Shown: positions 35,648-45,079, numbered from the stretch's first letter. The stretch is 64,000 nt of DNA from an uncultured Anaerovibrio sp. (GCA_934196075.1 CAKPVW010000005.1:1-64000); one strand, 5' to 3'. The notes: generated by a model not told the origin, from the sequence alone. A program made the numbers and translations.

Positions 35648-37354
35648 ATGCTGAATACATTGACTGTTTGGAATTTTGCTTTGCTGGAGCATGTCCAAAT
35701 TGAATTTGATAAGGGATTGAATATTCTCACTGGTGAAACAGGTGCAGGTAAATCCATTCTGATAGATGCTTTGGGGGCTATGCTGGGGCGTCGTTTGACT
35801 ACGGATATGATTCGCAATGGTTGTGATTGGATGCGAGTGGAGGCTGTTTTTAGCTTGGAGCAGCAAACCTCTGTAAAGGAATTCCTGCATCAGCAGCTCA
35901 TTACTACAGATGGGGATGAGTTGATTATCACAAGGCAGATAACGGCAGCTGGCAGGGGCAGTATCTTGGTTAACGGTAGTCATACCACTCTAGCTGTACT
36001 GAAAAAGCTAGGAAATTTGTTAGTTGATATTCATGGTCAAAATGAAAATTTATCCTTGCTGAAGCAGGAGAATCAGCTGGATTTAGTGGATGGCAGCAGC
36101 AAGAATTTACAGCAAAGCCTAAAAAGCTATCAGGAGCTTTACCAAGCCTATCGTCAATCCTGTCAGGCACTGCTTGAAAAGGAAAATGCCTGTCAAGATT
36201 ATGCTCAGCGTCAGGATATGTTGCGCTGGCAGCTGCAGGAAATAGAATCAGCTCAGCTGCAAGAGGGCGAGGATGATGAACTGCAGCGCCGCATTGATAA
36301 AATGACCAATGGCGAGAAGATTTCCCGCTTTGGCAGCAATGCCTGCCAGCTTTTATATGGTGGTGGCAACAGTATTGGCGTAATAAGCGGTTTGGAAGAA
36401 GCTGTGGAAAGCCTTCGAGGTCTAAATCGTTATGATGACTCTTTAGAGGGCGTCATTGAGATACTTGGTGAAGCGGCCATACAGATTAAGGAAGCAGGCT
36501 ATGAGGTTAGGGATTATGTGGATTCTCTAGAGTTTGATCCCCAGCTTTTGGATCAATTACAGAGCCGTATGGATGTTATTGACAAGCTGCGCAAGAAATA
36601 CGGTGCTGATGTAAAGGATGTTTTGGCATACGGTGAGAAATGCCGTCAGGAGCTGGACAGCATTGAAAGTTATGATGATGACATAGCGTTGCTTCAGCAG
36701 CAGAGAGAGGAAAAATATCAGGCAGCTGTTAAGGGCGCAGAGGAAATATCCTCTTTGCGTCAGGAGATAGCTGAGAAGTTGTCTCAGGCTGTGGAAAAGC
36801 ATTTGCAGGATCTGGGAATGGCTAACGCTAGATTCCAAATACAAGTATTATCTGGTAAAGAATTGTCGGCTAATGGCTGTGATAAGCTGGATATTCTGTT
36901 TTCAGCCAATCCTGGTCAGGAACCTCGTTCTATTCAGAAGGTTGCTTCTGGAGGCGAGCTTTCTCGTATTGCTTTGGCTATCAAGACAGTTACGGCTAAT
37001 AGGGATGGTTCGCCAGCCAGCATGGTATTTGATGAAATCGATACAGGTATTGGCGGTCGTACTGCCCAGATGGTGGCTGAGCGTATTGCTATGGTAGCAG
37101 CTCACAGACAGGTATTGTGTATTACCCATCTGCCGCAAATTGCTTGCATGGCGGATATTCATCTCTATATTAGTAAGCATGTGATTGACAATCAAACCTC
37201 TACGGTTATTCACCCTCTTACCACTGGAGAAAGGGTGAATGAAATAGCTAGAATGGCCTCTGGTGCCAATGTATCATCGGCATCCTTGGATAATGCTAGA
37301 GAAATGATTGCCTATGCAGGTGTGAAGAAAGAGGAGTATAGAAAAAATGGATGA
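35648..37354 (+). CDS. recN: DNA repair protein RecN
   Basis: RecN is an SMC-like ATPase in double-strand break repair. The 568-residue protein has Walker A Gly-Glu-Thr-Gly-Ala-Gly-Lys-Ser (29-36), a central coiled coil (about 150-370), the ABC signature Ala-Ser-Gly-Gly-Glu-Leu-Ser-Arg, and Walker B Phe-Asp-Glu-Ile-Asp-Thr-Gly-Ile-Gly-Gly. It overlaps nudF by eight bases. Confidence 0.95.
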   Translation: MLNTLTVWNFALLEHVQIEFDKGLNILTGETGAGKSILIDALGAMLGRRLTTDMIRNGCDWMRVEAVFSLEQQTSVKEFLHQQLITTDGDELIITRQITAAGRGSILVNGSHTTLAVLKKLGNLLVDIHGQNENLSLLKQENQLDLVDGSSKNLQQSLKSYQELYQAYRQSCQALLEKENACQDYAQRQDMLRWQLQEIESAQLQEGEDDELQRRIDKMTNGEKISRFGSNACQLLYGGGNSIGVISGLEEAVESLRGLNRYDDSLEGVIEILGEAAIQIKEAGYEVRDYVDSLEFDPQLLDQLQSRMDVIDKLRKKYGADVKDVLAYGEKCRQELDSIESYDDDIALLQQQREEKYQAAVKGAEEISSLRQEIAEKLSQAVEKHLQDLGMANARFQIQVLSGKELSANGCDKLDILFSANPGQEPRSIQKVASGGELSRIALAIKTVTANRDGSPASMVFDEIDTGIGGRTAQMVAERIAMVAAHRQVLCITHLPQIACMADIHLYISKHVIDNQTSTVIHPLTTGERVNEIARMASGANVSSASLDNAREMIAYAGVKKEEYRKNG

Positions 37355-37904
37355 GGATTTAATGGATGAGGATTTAATTGAAAAAAAGATTAGCAGCGAG
37401 GATATTTTTGATGGTACTTTGCTGCATGTAAAGCGTGATTATGTGGAGCTTCCTAATGGCAATCAGTCTGTAAGAGAATGGATTAAGCATCCTGGTGCAG
37501 CTGCAGTTTTACCAGTATTGTCTGATGGTCGTATGATTTTTGTTCGTCAATATCGTTATCCTATTCAGCAGATAACTTTGGAGATTCCAGCTGGTAAGTT
37601 GGACGCTGTAGATGAGGAGCCATTAGTGTGTGCCCGTCGTGAGCTTTCGGAAGAAACTGGCTATGAGGCAGAAAAATATCATTTTCTTACTAAGCTGGCT
37701 ACTACAGTAGGTTTTTCCAATGAGTTTATCTATGTTTACGCAGCTGAGGGTTTGGTTGCTGGCAAGCAGCATACTGATGAGGATGAATTTATCAATGTAG
37801 TGCTTTTGACTATGGAGGAGGCTATGGAGAAAATTAAATCTGGAGAAATCTGTGATGCTAAAACCATAGCAGCCATTCTGCTTTATAGAGAGCTGCAGAA
37901 ATAA
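37347..37904 (+). CDS. nudF: ADP-ribose pyrophosphatase-type Nudix hydrolase
   Basis: The 185-residue protein has a Nudix box ending Arg-Arg-Glu-Leu-Ser-Glu-Glu-Thr-Gly-Tyr, with what looks like one extra residue between its Gly and first Glu, and Ile-Pro-Ala-Gly-Lys before it as in ADP-ribose pyrophosphatases. The first 30 bases are a perfect tandem copy of a 15-base unit, so there are two in-frame ATG starts (37347 and 37362). The first overlaps recN by eight bases, the second does not. The substrate is inferred. Confidence 0.87.
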   Translation: MDEDLMDEDLIEKKISSEDIFDGTLLHVKRDYVELPNGNQSVREWIKHPGAAAVLPVLSDGRMIFVRQYRYPIQQITLEIPAGKLDAVDEEPLVCARRELSEETGYEAEKYHFLTKLATTVGFSNEFIYVYAAEGLVAGKQHTDEDEFINVVLLTMEEAMEKIKSGEICDAKTIAAILLYRELQK

Positions 37905-37966
37905 GCTGTATTTCTGAGCTGATGCATTTGCACATAAAATAGCTTGGGACACAATGGGAGGAATTT

Positions 37967-38590
37967 ATGTTTGATTTTAGCCTAACAGGGCTTATAGCAG
38001 GTCTGCCAGGCTTGATAATTGCTTTGGTGATACATGAATATGCTCATGCCAAGGCAGCAGATGCCATGGGAGATTTTACGCCTAGAATGACGGGGCGGCT
38101 TACCTTGAATCCGATGGCACATATTGATCCTATAGGTTTGATTATGTTGTTGGTAGCCCATTTTGGCTGGGCCAAGCCGGTAATGATAAATGCCAGAAAT
38201 TTCCGCAATTGGCGCCAGGGTGAATTGCTGGTAGCGGCAGCTGGACCAGCAGCTAATTTGTTAGTGGCTTTTTTGTCCTTGTTCTCCTTACTTTTGTTGC
38301 ATAGGTTGGGGATATTCTCTGAAGGCGTGCGTCTGGTGCTGTCCATGATGGTAATGTTTAATATCAATTTTGCTATTTTCAATATGTTGCCACTGCCCCC
38401 ACTGGATGGCTCTAAAATATTGATGGTTTTGCTGCCAGGAAATTTGGCCTACAAGCTCATGTCTTTGGAACGGTATAGCTTTATTATTTTAATAGTGTTA
38501 ATGATGACACCATTTCTGACCATGGTTTTGATACCGATACAGAAATTGGTGCTTAGTGTATTTTATTTGATTTTAGGGGTTATAATTTGA
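37967..38590 (+). CDS. Site-2 protease family intramembrane metalloprotease (M50)
   Basis: The 207-residue membrane protein carries the zinc motif H23-E24-x-x-H27 in its first hydrophobic segment and a third-ligand region Leu-Pro-Pro-Leu-Asp-Gly later on. It lacks PDZ domains, like the YwhC/FwpA-type rhomboid-sized S2P group. The substrate is unknown. It precedes trpS, a common order in Firmicutes. Confidence 0.9.
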   Translation: MFDFSLTGLIAGLPGLIIALVIHEYAHAKAADAMGDFTPRMTGRLTLNPMAHIDPIGLIMLLVAHFGWAKPVMINARNFRNWRQGELLVAAAGPAANLLVAFLSLFSLLLLHRLGIFSEGVRLVLSMMVMFNINFAIFNMLPLPPLDGSKILMVLLPGNLAYKLMSLERYSFIILIVLMMTPFLTMVLIPIQKLVLSVFYLILGVII

Positions 38591-38627
38591 TTTGATGTCA
38601 GATTGTATATGGGGAGGATTTTGTAAG

Positions 38628-39716
38628 ATGAAAAAGATTATTTTAACAGGTGATAGACCAACAGGCAAGCTTCATATGGGACATTACGTTGGTTCCTTGA
38701 AGCGGAGAGTTGAGCTGCAGAATTCCGGTGAATTTGATGATATTTATATCATGATAGCAGATGCTCAGGCTCTGACTGACAATTTTGATAATCCAGAAAA
38801 GGTTCGTCAGAATATTATAGAGGTTGCCCTGGATTATTTGTCTGTAGGTTTGGATCCAACCAAATCCACCCTGTTTATTCAGTCTATGGTACCACAGCTT
38901 ACAGAGTTGAGCTTTTATTACATGAATTTAGTTACAGTTGCCAGAGTACAGCGCAATCCTACTGTTAAATCTGAAATTCAAATGCGTGGCTTTGGTGGCA
39001 GTATTCCAGTAGGTTTCTTCTGCTATCCAATTAGCCAGGCTGCAGATATTACCGCTTTCAAAGCTACCTTGGTACCAGTGGGGGAGGATCAGCTGCCTAT
39101 GTTGGAGCAGACTAAGGAAATTGTACGCAGCTTCAATCGTATTTATAATACAGATGCTTTGGTTGAGCCAGATATTATGCTGCCAGACAATGATATTTGC
39201 CGTCGTCTGCCAGGCACAGATGGCAAGGCCAAGATGAGTAAGTCCTTGGGCAATTGCATCTATCTTTCGGATGATGAAAAGACTGCCCAGCAGAAGATTA
39301 TGAATATGTATACAGATCCTACTCATATTAAGATATCTGATCCAGGACATTTGGAGGGAAATACTGTATTCACTTATCTGGATGCCTTTAGCAAGCCGGA
39401 GGATTTTGCCAAGTATCTGCCTGAATACAAGAACCTGGATGAGCTGAAGGAGCACTATACCCGTGGCGGTTTGGGGGATGTAAAGATTAAGCGTTTCCTG
39501 AATAGCATAGTTCAGGCTGAGCTGGAGCCTATTCGTGCTCGTCGCCGTGAATACGAGAAGGATATTGCTGCCGTATATGATATTCTGAAGGCAGGTAGTG
39601 ACAAGGCTCGTGAAGTAGCAGAGTCCACCTTGCAGGATGTAAAGAATGCTATGCAGATTAACTATTTTGCAGACAAAGAGTTGATTGAGGCTCAGGCAGC
39701 AAAATATCGGGGCTAA
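38628..39716 (+). CDS. trpS: Tryptophanyl-tRNA synthetase
   Basis: This class I synthetase charges tRNA-Trp. The 362-residue protein has the His-Met-Gly-His form of the HIGH motif near the N-terminus and Lys-Met-Ser-Lys-Ser later. The start at 38628 is preferred to 38592 because GGGGAGGA lies just before it and the family begins with Lys-Lys-Ile-Ile-Leu-Thr-Gly. No T-box leader is present. Confidence 0.94.
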   Translation: MKKIILTGDRPTGKLHMGHYVGSLKRRVELQNSGEFDDIYIMIADAQALTDNFDNPEKVRQNIIEVALDYLSVGLDPTKSTLFIQSMVPQLTELSFYYMNLVTVARVQRNPTVKSEIQMRGFGGSIPVGFFCYPISQAADITAFKATLVPVGEDQLPMLEQTKEIVRSFNRIYNTDALVEPDIMLPDNDICRRLPGTDGKAKMSKSLGNCIYLSDDEKTAQQKIMNMYTDPTHIKISDPGHLEGNTVFTYLDAFSKPEDFAKYLPEYKNLDELKEHYTRGGLGDVKIKRFLNSIVQAELEPIRARRREYEKDIAAVYDILKAGSDKAREVAESTLQDVKNAMQINYFADKELIEAQAAKYRG

Positions 39717-39724
39717 AAAGGAAA

Positions 39725-40483
39725 ATGGAGCAGTATTCCATCAATCTGGAGTGTTTTCAGGGGCCTATGGAGCTCCTGATGCACCTGATTGACAAGAATA
39801 AAATAGATATTTATGATATTCCCATTGCGTCTCTTACAGAGCAATATATAGAGTATCTAGATAGATATCGCAGCTTTAATATTGAGATAACCAGTGAATT
39901 TATTATTATGGCTGCTACTTTGATACAAATAAAATCCCGTATGCTGCTGCCAAGGCCACCCAAGGCTCAGGAGGACGAGGAAGAGGTAGATCCTCGTCAG
40001 GAACTGATAGAGCGTATTTTGGAATATCGCAGATTCAAGGAAGTTAGCAATCTGATGGAGGAAATGCAGCAGGTTCAGGGCAAGCGTCTGACGCGGGAGC
40101 CTATGGATATACCCGTTAGGCATTTGGCACCAAGGCAATTGTCCCTAACAGAGTTGGTAGAAGCCTTTGCTAATGTTATAGCCGTCAGACAGGAATTGAA
40201 GCTGCCGCCAGTATTGGTGTCCCATGAAGAATATACCATAGAAGAGAAGATGGAAGAGCTAATATCCAGACTTCATCAGCAGGGTGGCAAAATGGAATTT
40301 TGCAGGGCTTTTAGAGGGCATAGCCGCAGCGAACTTATTGCTACCTTTTTGGCTGTATTGGAGCTGATAAAGCTTCGTACTATATCGGTTTGTCAGCAGA
40401 GTCAATATGGGGAGATAGAAATTGTTGTCCATGTAGGTGATGCCAATGGGGAACAAAAGCTAGGGATAGAAGGTGAGGTATAG
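39725..40483 (+). CDS. scpA: Segregation and condensation protein A
   Basis: ScpA is the kleisin that bridges SMC heads in chromosome condensation. The 252-residue protein starts with a typical Phe-Gln-Gly-Pro-Met-Glu-Leu-Leu-Met-His-Leu-Ile segment and has the acidic central region near residues 81-92. scpB follows directly. Confidence 0.94.
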   Translation: MEQYSINLECFQGPMELLMHLIDKNKIDIYDIPIASLTEQYIEYLDRYRSFNIEITSEFIIMAATLIQIKSRMLLPRPPKAQEDEEEVDPRQELIERILEYRRFKEVSNLMEEMQQVQGKRLTREPMDIPVRHLAPRQLSLTELVEAFANVIAVRQELKLPPVLVSHEEYTIEEKMEELISRLHQQGGKMEFCRAFRGHSRSELIATFLAVLELIKLRTISVCQQSQYGEIEIVVHVGDANGEQKLGIEGEV

Positions 40484-40484
40484 T

Positions 40485-41042
40485 ATGGATAGGCTTATAG
40501 GAGCCTTGGAGGCAGTGCTTTTTGCCAGTGGTGAGCCTGTAAGTCATGGAGCCTTGCTGGAAATACTTCAGGTTGATGCCACAAGACTGGAGCAATTATT
40601 GGATAACTATCGTCAGGAATTGATTCAGCGTCGCAGTGGGCTTCAGCTTCAGCAGATAGCTGGGGGCTGGCAGCTGGCTACCAATACAGATTATTACAGC
40701 TATGTACAGCGTTTGGGGGAAGAACGGGATAAGCATTTGTCTCAAGCAGCTATGGAGACTCTTTCGATTATTGCTTTTAAACAGCCTATTACCAAACAGG
40801 AAATAGAGCATATTCGAGGCGTTCGCATTGAGAAAATTATGTCCCGGCTTTTAGAAATGGAGCTTATTAGAGAGCTAGGCCGGAAAGATACCATTGGCCG
40901 CCCTATTCTCTATGGTACAACAGACACCTTTCTTCAGTGCTTTGGCCTGAAGGATTTGGGGGATTTGCCAGAGCTGCCGGCAGCAGATACCAATTCCCTT
41001 ACTCAGGAGCAGATGCTGTTATTTCAGAAACAGTCAGAATGA
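40485..41042 (+). CDS. scpB: Segregation and condensation protein B
   Basis: ScpB (185 residues) is a dimeric winged-helix partner of ScpA and SMC. It begins Gly-Ala-Leu-Glu-Ala-Val-Leu-Phe-Ala-Ser-Gly-Glu-Pro and has Ile-Ile-Ala-Phe-Lys-Gln-Pro-Ile-Thr-Lys and Gly-Arg-Pro-Ile-Leu-Tyr. The ATG at 40485 lies one base after the scpA stop; an upstream in-frame codon at 40473 lacks support. Confidence 0.93.
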   Translation: MDRLIGALEAVLFASGEPVSHGALLEILQVDATRLEQLLDNYRQELIQRRSGLQLQQIAGGWQLATNTDYYSYVQRLGEERDKHLSQAAMETLSIIAFKQPITKQEIEHIRGVRIEKIMSRLLEMELIRELGRKDTIGRPILYGTTDTFLQCFGLKDLGDLPELPAADTNSLTQEQMLLFQKQSE

Positions 41043-41052
41043 TGGTGAGATT

Positions 41053-41859
41053 ATGGCCATATTTCCTAGAAGAATAAACAAAAAGTTAGTTCTTTTCATT
41101 TTGCTGTTGGTCTTGGCTGGAAGTATTGTGGCTCTGCTGAATCATAGGGAGGAAATGGCTAGAATCAGGTTGGAAAGGGAAAGACAGGAGTTTTTTCAGC
41201 ATCGTGAGGATAGTTATAATGAAGGCCTGCAGATCTTGACGGAAATGGACTTTCAATATCCAGATAAGGAAAAAGCTATGAAGGCTTCCCTTGATTTTGT
41301 TAATTTTGCCCGGGAGATTTCCGACTATGAGGAGCATCAGGATTGGTCCTATCAGGCAAAGAGGGAGCATCCCCATGGCAAAGTGCTGTATAATACGGCA
41401 GCGGCTTTGGGAGAACTGGCAAAGGTGCAAGGATTTTATCCCAAATTTGACAGATTTCAGTGCTTGGAACGAGGGTTAATGTCTGATAGCTATATGTTGA
41501 GGTTTTATGTGGAGAATATACCGGCCAAATATAACGGTCCTTTGGCAGAGAAAATACTGGCCTTTCGTCAGGAGGTTATGGATTACTACACCAATGTGGT
41601 GCTGCCGAAGAAAAATAAGCCTGTGGTGGTAAAGTCTGTACCTTCTAAGACGCCGGAAAGCCCTGGGTACTATGATAAGGATGGTTATTGGCAAACCAAA
41701 AGCTATGATGAAGATGACTATATAGATGATTATGACCATGATGGCTATCTGGATGAGGTTTATGAAGATAATGCAGGAGATGGCTATTATCACAAGGAGA
41801 AGGCATCGTCGGGTATTCCCCGTCATAGCGGTGGTGGTACCAGGCGGTGGAGAGATTAG
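41053..41859 (+). CDS. Unrecognised membrane-anchored protein with Asp/Tyr/Gly-rich tail
   Basis: I do not recognise this 268-residue protein. It has a short basic start, one membrane segment (about residues 11-27), a charged helical region with coiled-coil character (30-60), a globular middle to about 190, and a Pro/Lys/Ser linker. Residues of about 208-250 are dominated by Asp, Tyr and Gly, with Tyr-Asp-Lys-Asp-Gly-Tyr and Tyr-Asp-His-Asp-Gly-Tyr elements resembling calcium-binding loops. The end is basic. It sits 10 bases after scpB and 21 before a secreted L,D-transpeptidase, so a cell-envelope role is likely but inferred. Confidence 0.6.
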   Translation: MAIFPRRINKKLVLFILLLVLAGSIVALLNHREEMARIRLERERQEFFQHREDSYNEGLQILTEMDFQYPDKEKAMKASLDFVNFAREISDYEEHQDWSYQAKREHPHGKVLYNTAAALGELAKVQGFYPKFDRFQCLERGLMSDSYMLRFYVENIPAKYNGPLAEKILAFRQEVMDYYTNVVLPKKNKPVVVKSVPSKTPESPGYYDKDGYWQTKSYDEDDYIDDYDHDGYLDEVYEDNAGDGYYHKEKASSGIPRHSGGGTRRWRD

Positions 41860-41880
41860 ATAAGAAAGGTTGTGGCTGAT

Positions 41881-42489
41881 ATGTGTAGATTAGGTTATCG
41901 TGTAATAGCATATACCTTTGTTTTTGTATTGTTTTTGGGCATGACATTAATACCAACCAGCAGGGCTTTGGCAGATTGGCCTTCTACGGATTTTGGCAAT
42001 CAACAATATCGAATCCATATTCACAAATTGCCTCATACCTTGGAGTTGTTTGAGAAAGGCAATAGCCAGCCTATAAGGGTTTATCCTATTGCTACAGCTA
42101 TGAATTCTGGGGATAAGGAGCGTCCTGGCGATCATCGTACTCCGATTAGCTGGGGATATATAGAGTATTCCATTCCCGGAGCAGGAAACTGGGTTCCCTC
42201 TGCTACCATTCCTTTTGTGGTGGAGGATATTTATTATGCAGGCAATTGGACCCACGATTTTGGGGATGGCAATGGTGAAATTGCCGGTGCTTATGGACCT
42301 TGGTTTATCTCTCTGAATACAGGTTGGGATGGCATCGGCATCCATGGTACCCATGACCCCAATAGTATTGGCACAAATGCTTCTGAGGGCTGTATTCGCA
42401 TGTATAATCAGGATGTAGCAGAACTTAAAGAGATAATCTGTCAATACAATGGTGGCGTAGGGGTTAATGTGGTTATTACAGAGGACTAG
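41881..42489 (+). CDS. Secreted L,D-transpeptidase (YkuD family)
   Basis: L,D-transpeptidases form 3-3 crosslinks in peptidoglycan or attach proteins to it. The 202-residue precursor has a signal peptide (hydrophobic residues 8-25, likely cleavage after Ala-Leu-Ala). The YkuD catalytic block has H155 in Gly-Ile-His-Gly-Thr and nucleophile C171 in Ser-Glu-Gly-Cys-Ile-Arg-Met. The start at 41881 is preferred to a GTG at 41872 because of ribosome site spacing. No LysM domain is present. Confidence 0.88.
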   Translation: MCRLGYRVIAYTFVFVLFLGMTLIPTSRALADWPSTDFGNQQYRIHIHKLPHTLELFEKGNSQPIRVYPIATAMNSGDKERPGDHRTPISWGYIEYSIPGAGNWVPSATIPFVVEDIYYAGNWTHDFGDGNGEIAGAYGPWFISLNTGWDGIGIHGTHDPNSIGTNASEGCIRMYNQDVAELKEIICQYNGGVGVNVVITED

Positions 42490-42510
42490 AATCGGTAGAT
42501 TGTTTCATTG

Positions 42511-42567
42511 AAAAAGCTGATAGAGTTTGTGGACATATCTCAAGTTAGGGATATGCTTCTATCTGCT
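42511..42567 (-). terminator. Terminator of the cbi operon
   Basis: On the minus strand arms at 42558-42567 and 42515-42524 (9 of 10 paired, with inner CATATC/GATATG pairing) are followed by CTTTTTC. It overlaps the 3' end of cbiO. Confidence 0.65.
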
Positions 42568-43193
42568 ATTTGATTAAGCTGTTGGTGGTGTGAGGTAAAA
42601 ATTATCGTTTTACCTGCTTTCTTCAAGCTGGAGAGAAAATCTATCAGCCAGCTTTGAGCTTGCAAATCAAGATCGTTCATAGGTTCATCCAGAATCCAGA
42701 TTTGGGGATTCATGGTAAGGATGGCACCTATGGCGGTCTTTTTTTGTTCGCCGCCGCTTAGTGTATATGGGGTGCGTTGACGAAGGTGAGAGATGCCTAA
42801 AAGTTCCAGGGAATCCTGAACTCGCTGCTGGATTTCTGCCATTGTCAAGCCCATTTGTACAGGAGCGAAGGCTAGTTCTTCCTCAACGCTGCTGCAGAAA
42901 AGCTGTGCCTCCGGCTTTTGCCAGAGATAGCCGATTTTTTGATGAAATGATTTGGACCAGATTTGCTGAGCTAGCAATTCTTTGGTTACTTCGGTTCCCT
43001 GAAATATGTATTTTCCTTGTTGAGGCAGCAGAAGTCCATTCAGCAGCTTTAACAAGGTGGTTTTACCACAGCCGTTATCTCCCCTCAGGTGCAATGTTTC
43101 TCCTGCTTGAATTTCACAGCTAAAGCTTTGCAAAACAGGGGGAGTTGCTTCATAGGCTATAGTAATATTTTTTAATGTAATGATAGGCAGCAT
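42540..43193 (-). CDS. cbiO: Cobalt ECF transporter ATP-binding protein
   Basis: The ATPase that powers energy-coupling-factor uptake of cobalt. The 217-residue protein has Walker A Gly-Asp-Asn-Gly-Cys-Gly-Lys-Thr-Thr, signature Leu-Ser-Gly-Gly-Glu-Gln and Walker B Trp-Ile-Leu-Asp-Glu-Pro, then a His-His switch. It is somewhat shorter than usual because it ends soon after the H-loop. The start at 43193 has AAAGGA upstream; the frame continues to 43274 without family-like sequence. Confidence 0.88.
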   Translation of the reverse strand: MLPIITLKNITIAYEATPPVLQSFSCEIQAGETLHLRGDNGCGKTTLLKLLNGLLLPQQGKYIFQGTEVTKELLAQQIWSKSFHQKIGYLWQKPEAQLFCSSVEEELAFAPVQMGLTMAEIQQRVQDSLELLGISHLRQRTPYTLSGGEQKKTAIGAILTMNPQIWILDEPMNDLDLQAQSWLIDFLSSLKKAGKTIIFTSHHQQLNQIADRSISLT

Positions 43194-43283
43194 AGAAATA
43201 AATCCTTTATTTTTCATATTTAATATTTTGTCCGCTGCTTCACATATACGGAACACAGCGGACAAAAATTGCATTTTAGATAA

Positions 43284-44084
43284 TTAGTATTCTAAATATA
43301 TATGCAGTAATATCAGCATCATACCTAGTAGAATTGGAAATATATCTGTTTTGGCAAAGGGCTGCTGATGTCTGTGAGGATATTTGCCACTAAAGCCTCG
43401 GCACACCATAGCCTGATACATTTCCAAAGACATTTGTTGCGATTTGAGGTATACCGTGCCCAAAATGTTTACAGTAATATTTGTTTTTTGTGGATTATGT
43501 CCTATGGAACGTAGTTTAAGGGCATTGAGAGAATCTTGGGCGATACCACCTAATAAATAGATATAACGTAAGGTGGTGTCTAAAATAAATAAAAAAACAT
43601 TGGGCAGATGAAGCCAGCTAAGGGTACAGGTTATTTGCTGAAAGCTGTAGCTGTGCACAAATATTCCCGTGGCTAGCAATGAGATAAAGCTTTTATATGG
43701 CAATAGAATTAGTATAGGATTTGGAGATTTCATTAGGGCAGGTGTAATTAGGACAAAAGTAAAAATGGACATAATAATGGCAGGCTTTAGAATCTGCCAT
43801 ATTTTTTTGCCCTGATAAAGACAAAGCAGACACAATAAAATACAGCAAATACTGTGCAGTACAATGCTGTTGTGACTAAGAGCGCAAATGAAAACCACCA
43901 ACAGCCAGGAAGCCATAGCTGCCATAGGAGATGGCTTCCAGTTAGAGTGATTTTTTTTCTGAATACTGGGATGATAGCGTCTAAGTATGCTGGTTATTTT
44001 TAATAAGGATTTGGCGAGAAAATACTCCCTATCCTTGGGGGGAAGATAATTTTCCTCCCCCTTTGTCCATTCAGGCAATTTCAT
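43284..44084 (-). CDS. cbiQ: Cobalt ECF transporter membrane protein CbiQ
   Basis: The 266-residue transmembrane subunit T of the cobalt importer has five to six hydrophobic segments and the coupling motif region with Leu-Lys-Leu-Arg-Ser-Ile-Gly. A second coupling motif lies near Met-Val-Cys-Arg-Gly-Phe. It starts two bases after the cbiM stop. It couples CbiO ATP hydrolysis to the CbiM substrate subunit. Confidence 0.87.
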   Translation of the reverse strand: MKLPEWTKGEENYLPPKDREYFLAKSLLKITSILRRYHPSIQKKNHSNWKPSPMAAMASWLLVVFICALSHNSIVLHSICCILLCLLCLYQGKKIWQILKPAIIMSIFTFVLITPALMKSPNPILILLPYKSFISLLATGIFVHSYSFQQITCTLSWLHLPNVFLFILDTTLRYIYLLGGIAQDSLNALKLRSIGHNPQKTNITVNILGTVYLKSQQMSLEMYQAMVCRGFSGKYPHRHQQPFAKTDIFPILLGMMLILLHIYLEY

Positions 44085-44086
44085 TT

Positions 44087-45064
44087 TTATTTAGCTGTAG
44101 CGGCGGACATGAGCTTGAAGGCAATGATTACCATAGCAGTGCCCATAATAGCAGATAGTACATAGCCATATATATCAGGCAGACCGCTAATGGCGTAATC
44201 AGGGAAGAGTACATCTAGATTAAAGCCATCTAAAAGGCCGGCAGGAGTGTAGCCTAGGGCAGCTCCATCTTCAGTTAATTCGGCAATTTCCTCCGGTGCC
44301 CATTCACCCCAGGCAGTTCCCTCTGCCAACAGTCCTAGGGGAGAAAGAACAATCATAGCAATGAGAATGGCATAAAGAGATTTGCCCACACTGCGGCTAG
44401 GCAGGAAATTAGAGGTTGTTGCCATCTGACCGCTTTTGGCAAGATAAAGAACAATACCCCCGGTGAAAATAGCTTCAGCCAAGCCAAAAATAGTTAGATG
44501 TCCTAGCATCATGGCTGGAATGGAAATAGACAGAGGATATGGACAGTAAAGAGCCTGGCCCAGTTCATTGGTAAATAGCAAAGGCTGTAAACCGAATTCT
44601 ACGGCAGCAGCCAAAGCGGCAGCATTGATGCCCACATATCCGCCTATAGCGGCGGCAACAGATTCAGGCATGTGATTGCGCAGTAATTTGTATACGCCAT
44701 AGCCTAACATAGGAAGGATAAAGGCCATATTAAAGCAATTGGCTCCTAGAGCTAGAATACCCCCATCGCCAAAGAAAAGTGCCTGTACTAACAATGTGGT
44801 ACTAATGGCTAGACAGGCCCCCCAAGGACCAAGCATAATGGCCGCCAAAGTGCCGCCTACGGCATGACCAGTAGTGCCTCCAGGTAGAGGAATATTGAAC
44901 ATCATAGCAACAAAAGAAAAGGCTGCAGCAATACCTAGAAGAGGCATTTTTTCGGTAGGTACGGTTTCCTTCACTTTTTGAACAGAAAGATACCAGATCG
45001 GTGCCATGGCGGCAGCTAAAACGCCACAGGTGCTGGGACTGAGATAGTTTTCAGGAATATGCAT
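44087..45064 (-). CDS. cbiM: Cobalt transporter CbiM, with C-terminal extension
   Basis: CbiM is the metal-binding S component. Its N-terminal Met-His-Ile-Pro is the typical Co(II) ligand start, with the amino group and H2 chelating the metal. The 325-residue protein has about seven membrane segments. Beyond the usual ~230 residues is a loop with Asp/Glu residues and a last membrane segment, resembling a fused CbiN-like partner. No separate cbiN is present. It starts the cbiMQO operon and no cobalamin riboswitch is seen upstream; a repeated 11-base array covers its promoter. Confidence 0.88.
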   Translation of the reverse strand: MHIPENYLSPSTCGVLAAAMAPIWYLSVQKVKETVPTEKMPLLGIAAAFSFVAMMFNIPLPGGTTGHAVGGTLAAIMLGPWGACLAISTTLLVQALFFGDGGILALGANCFNMAFILPMLGYGVYKLLRNHMPESVAAAIGGYVGINAAALAAAVEFGLQPLLFTNELGQALYCPYPLSISIPAMMLGHLTIFGLAEAIFTGGIVLYLAKSGQMATTSNFLPSRSVGKSLYAILIAMIVLSPLGLLAEGTAWGEWAPEEIAELTEDGAALGYTPAGLLDGFNLDVLFPDYAISGLPDIYGYVLSAIMGTAMVIIAFKLMSAATAK

Positions 45065-45079
45065 AATAAACTCTCCTTT

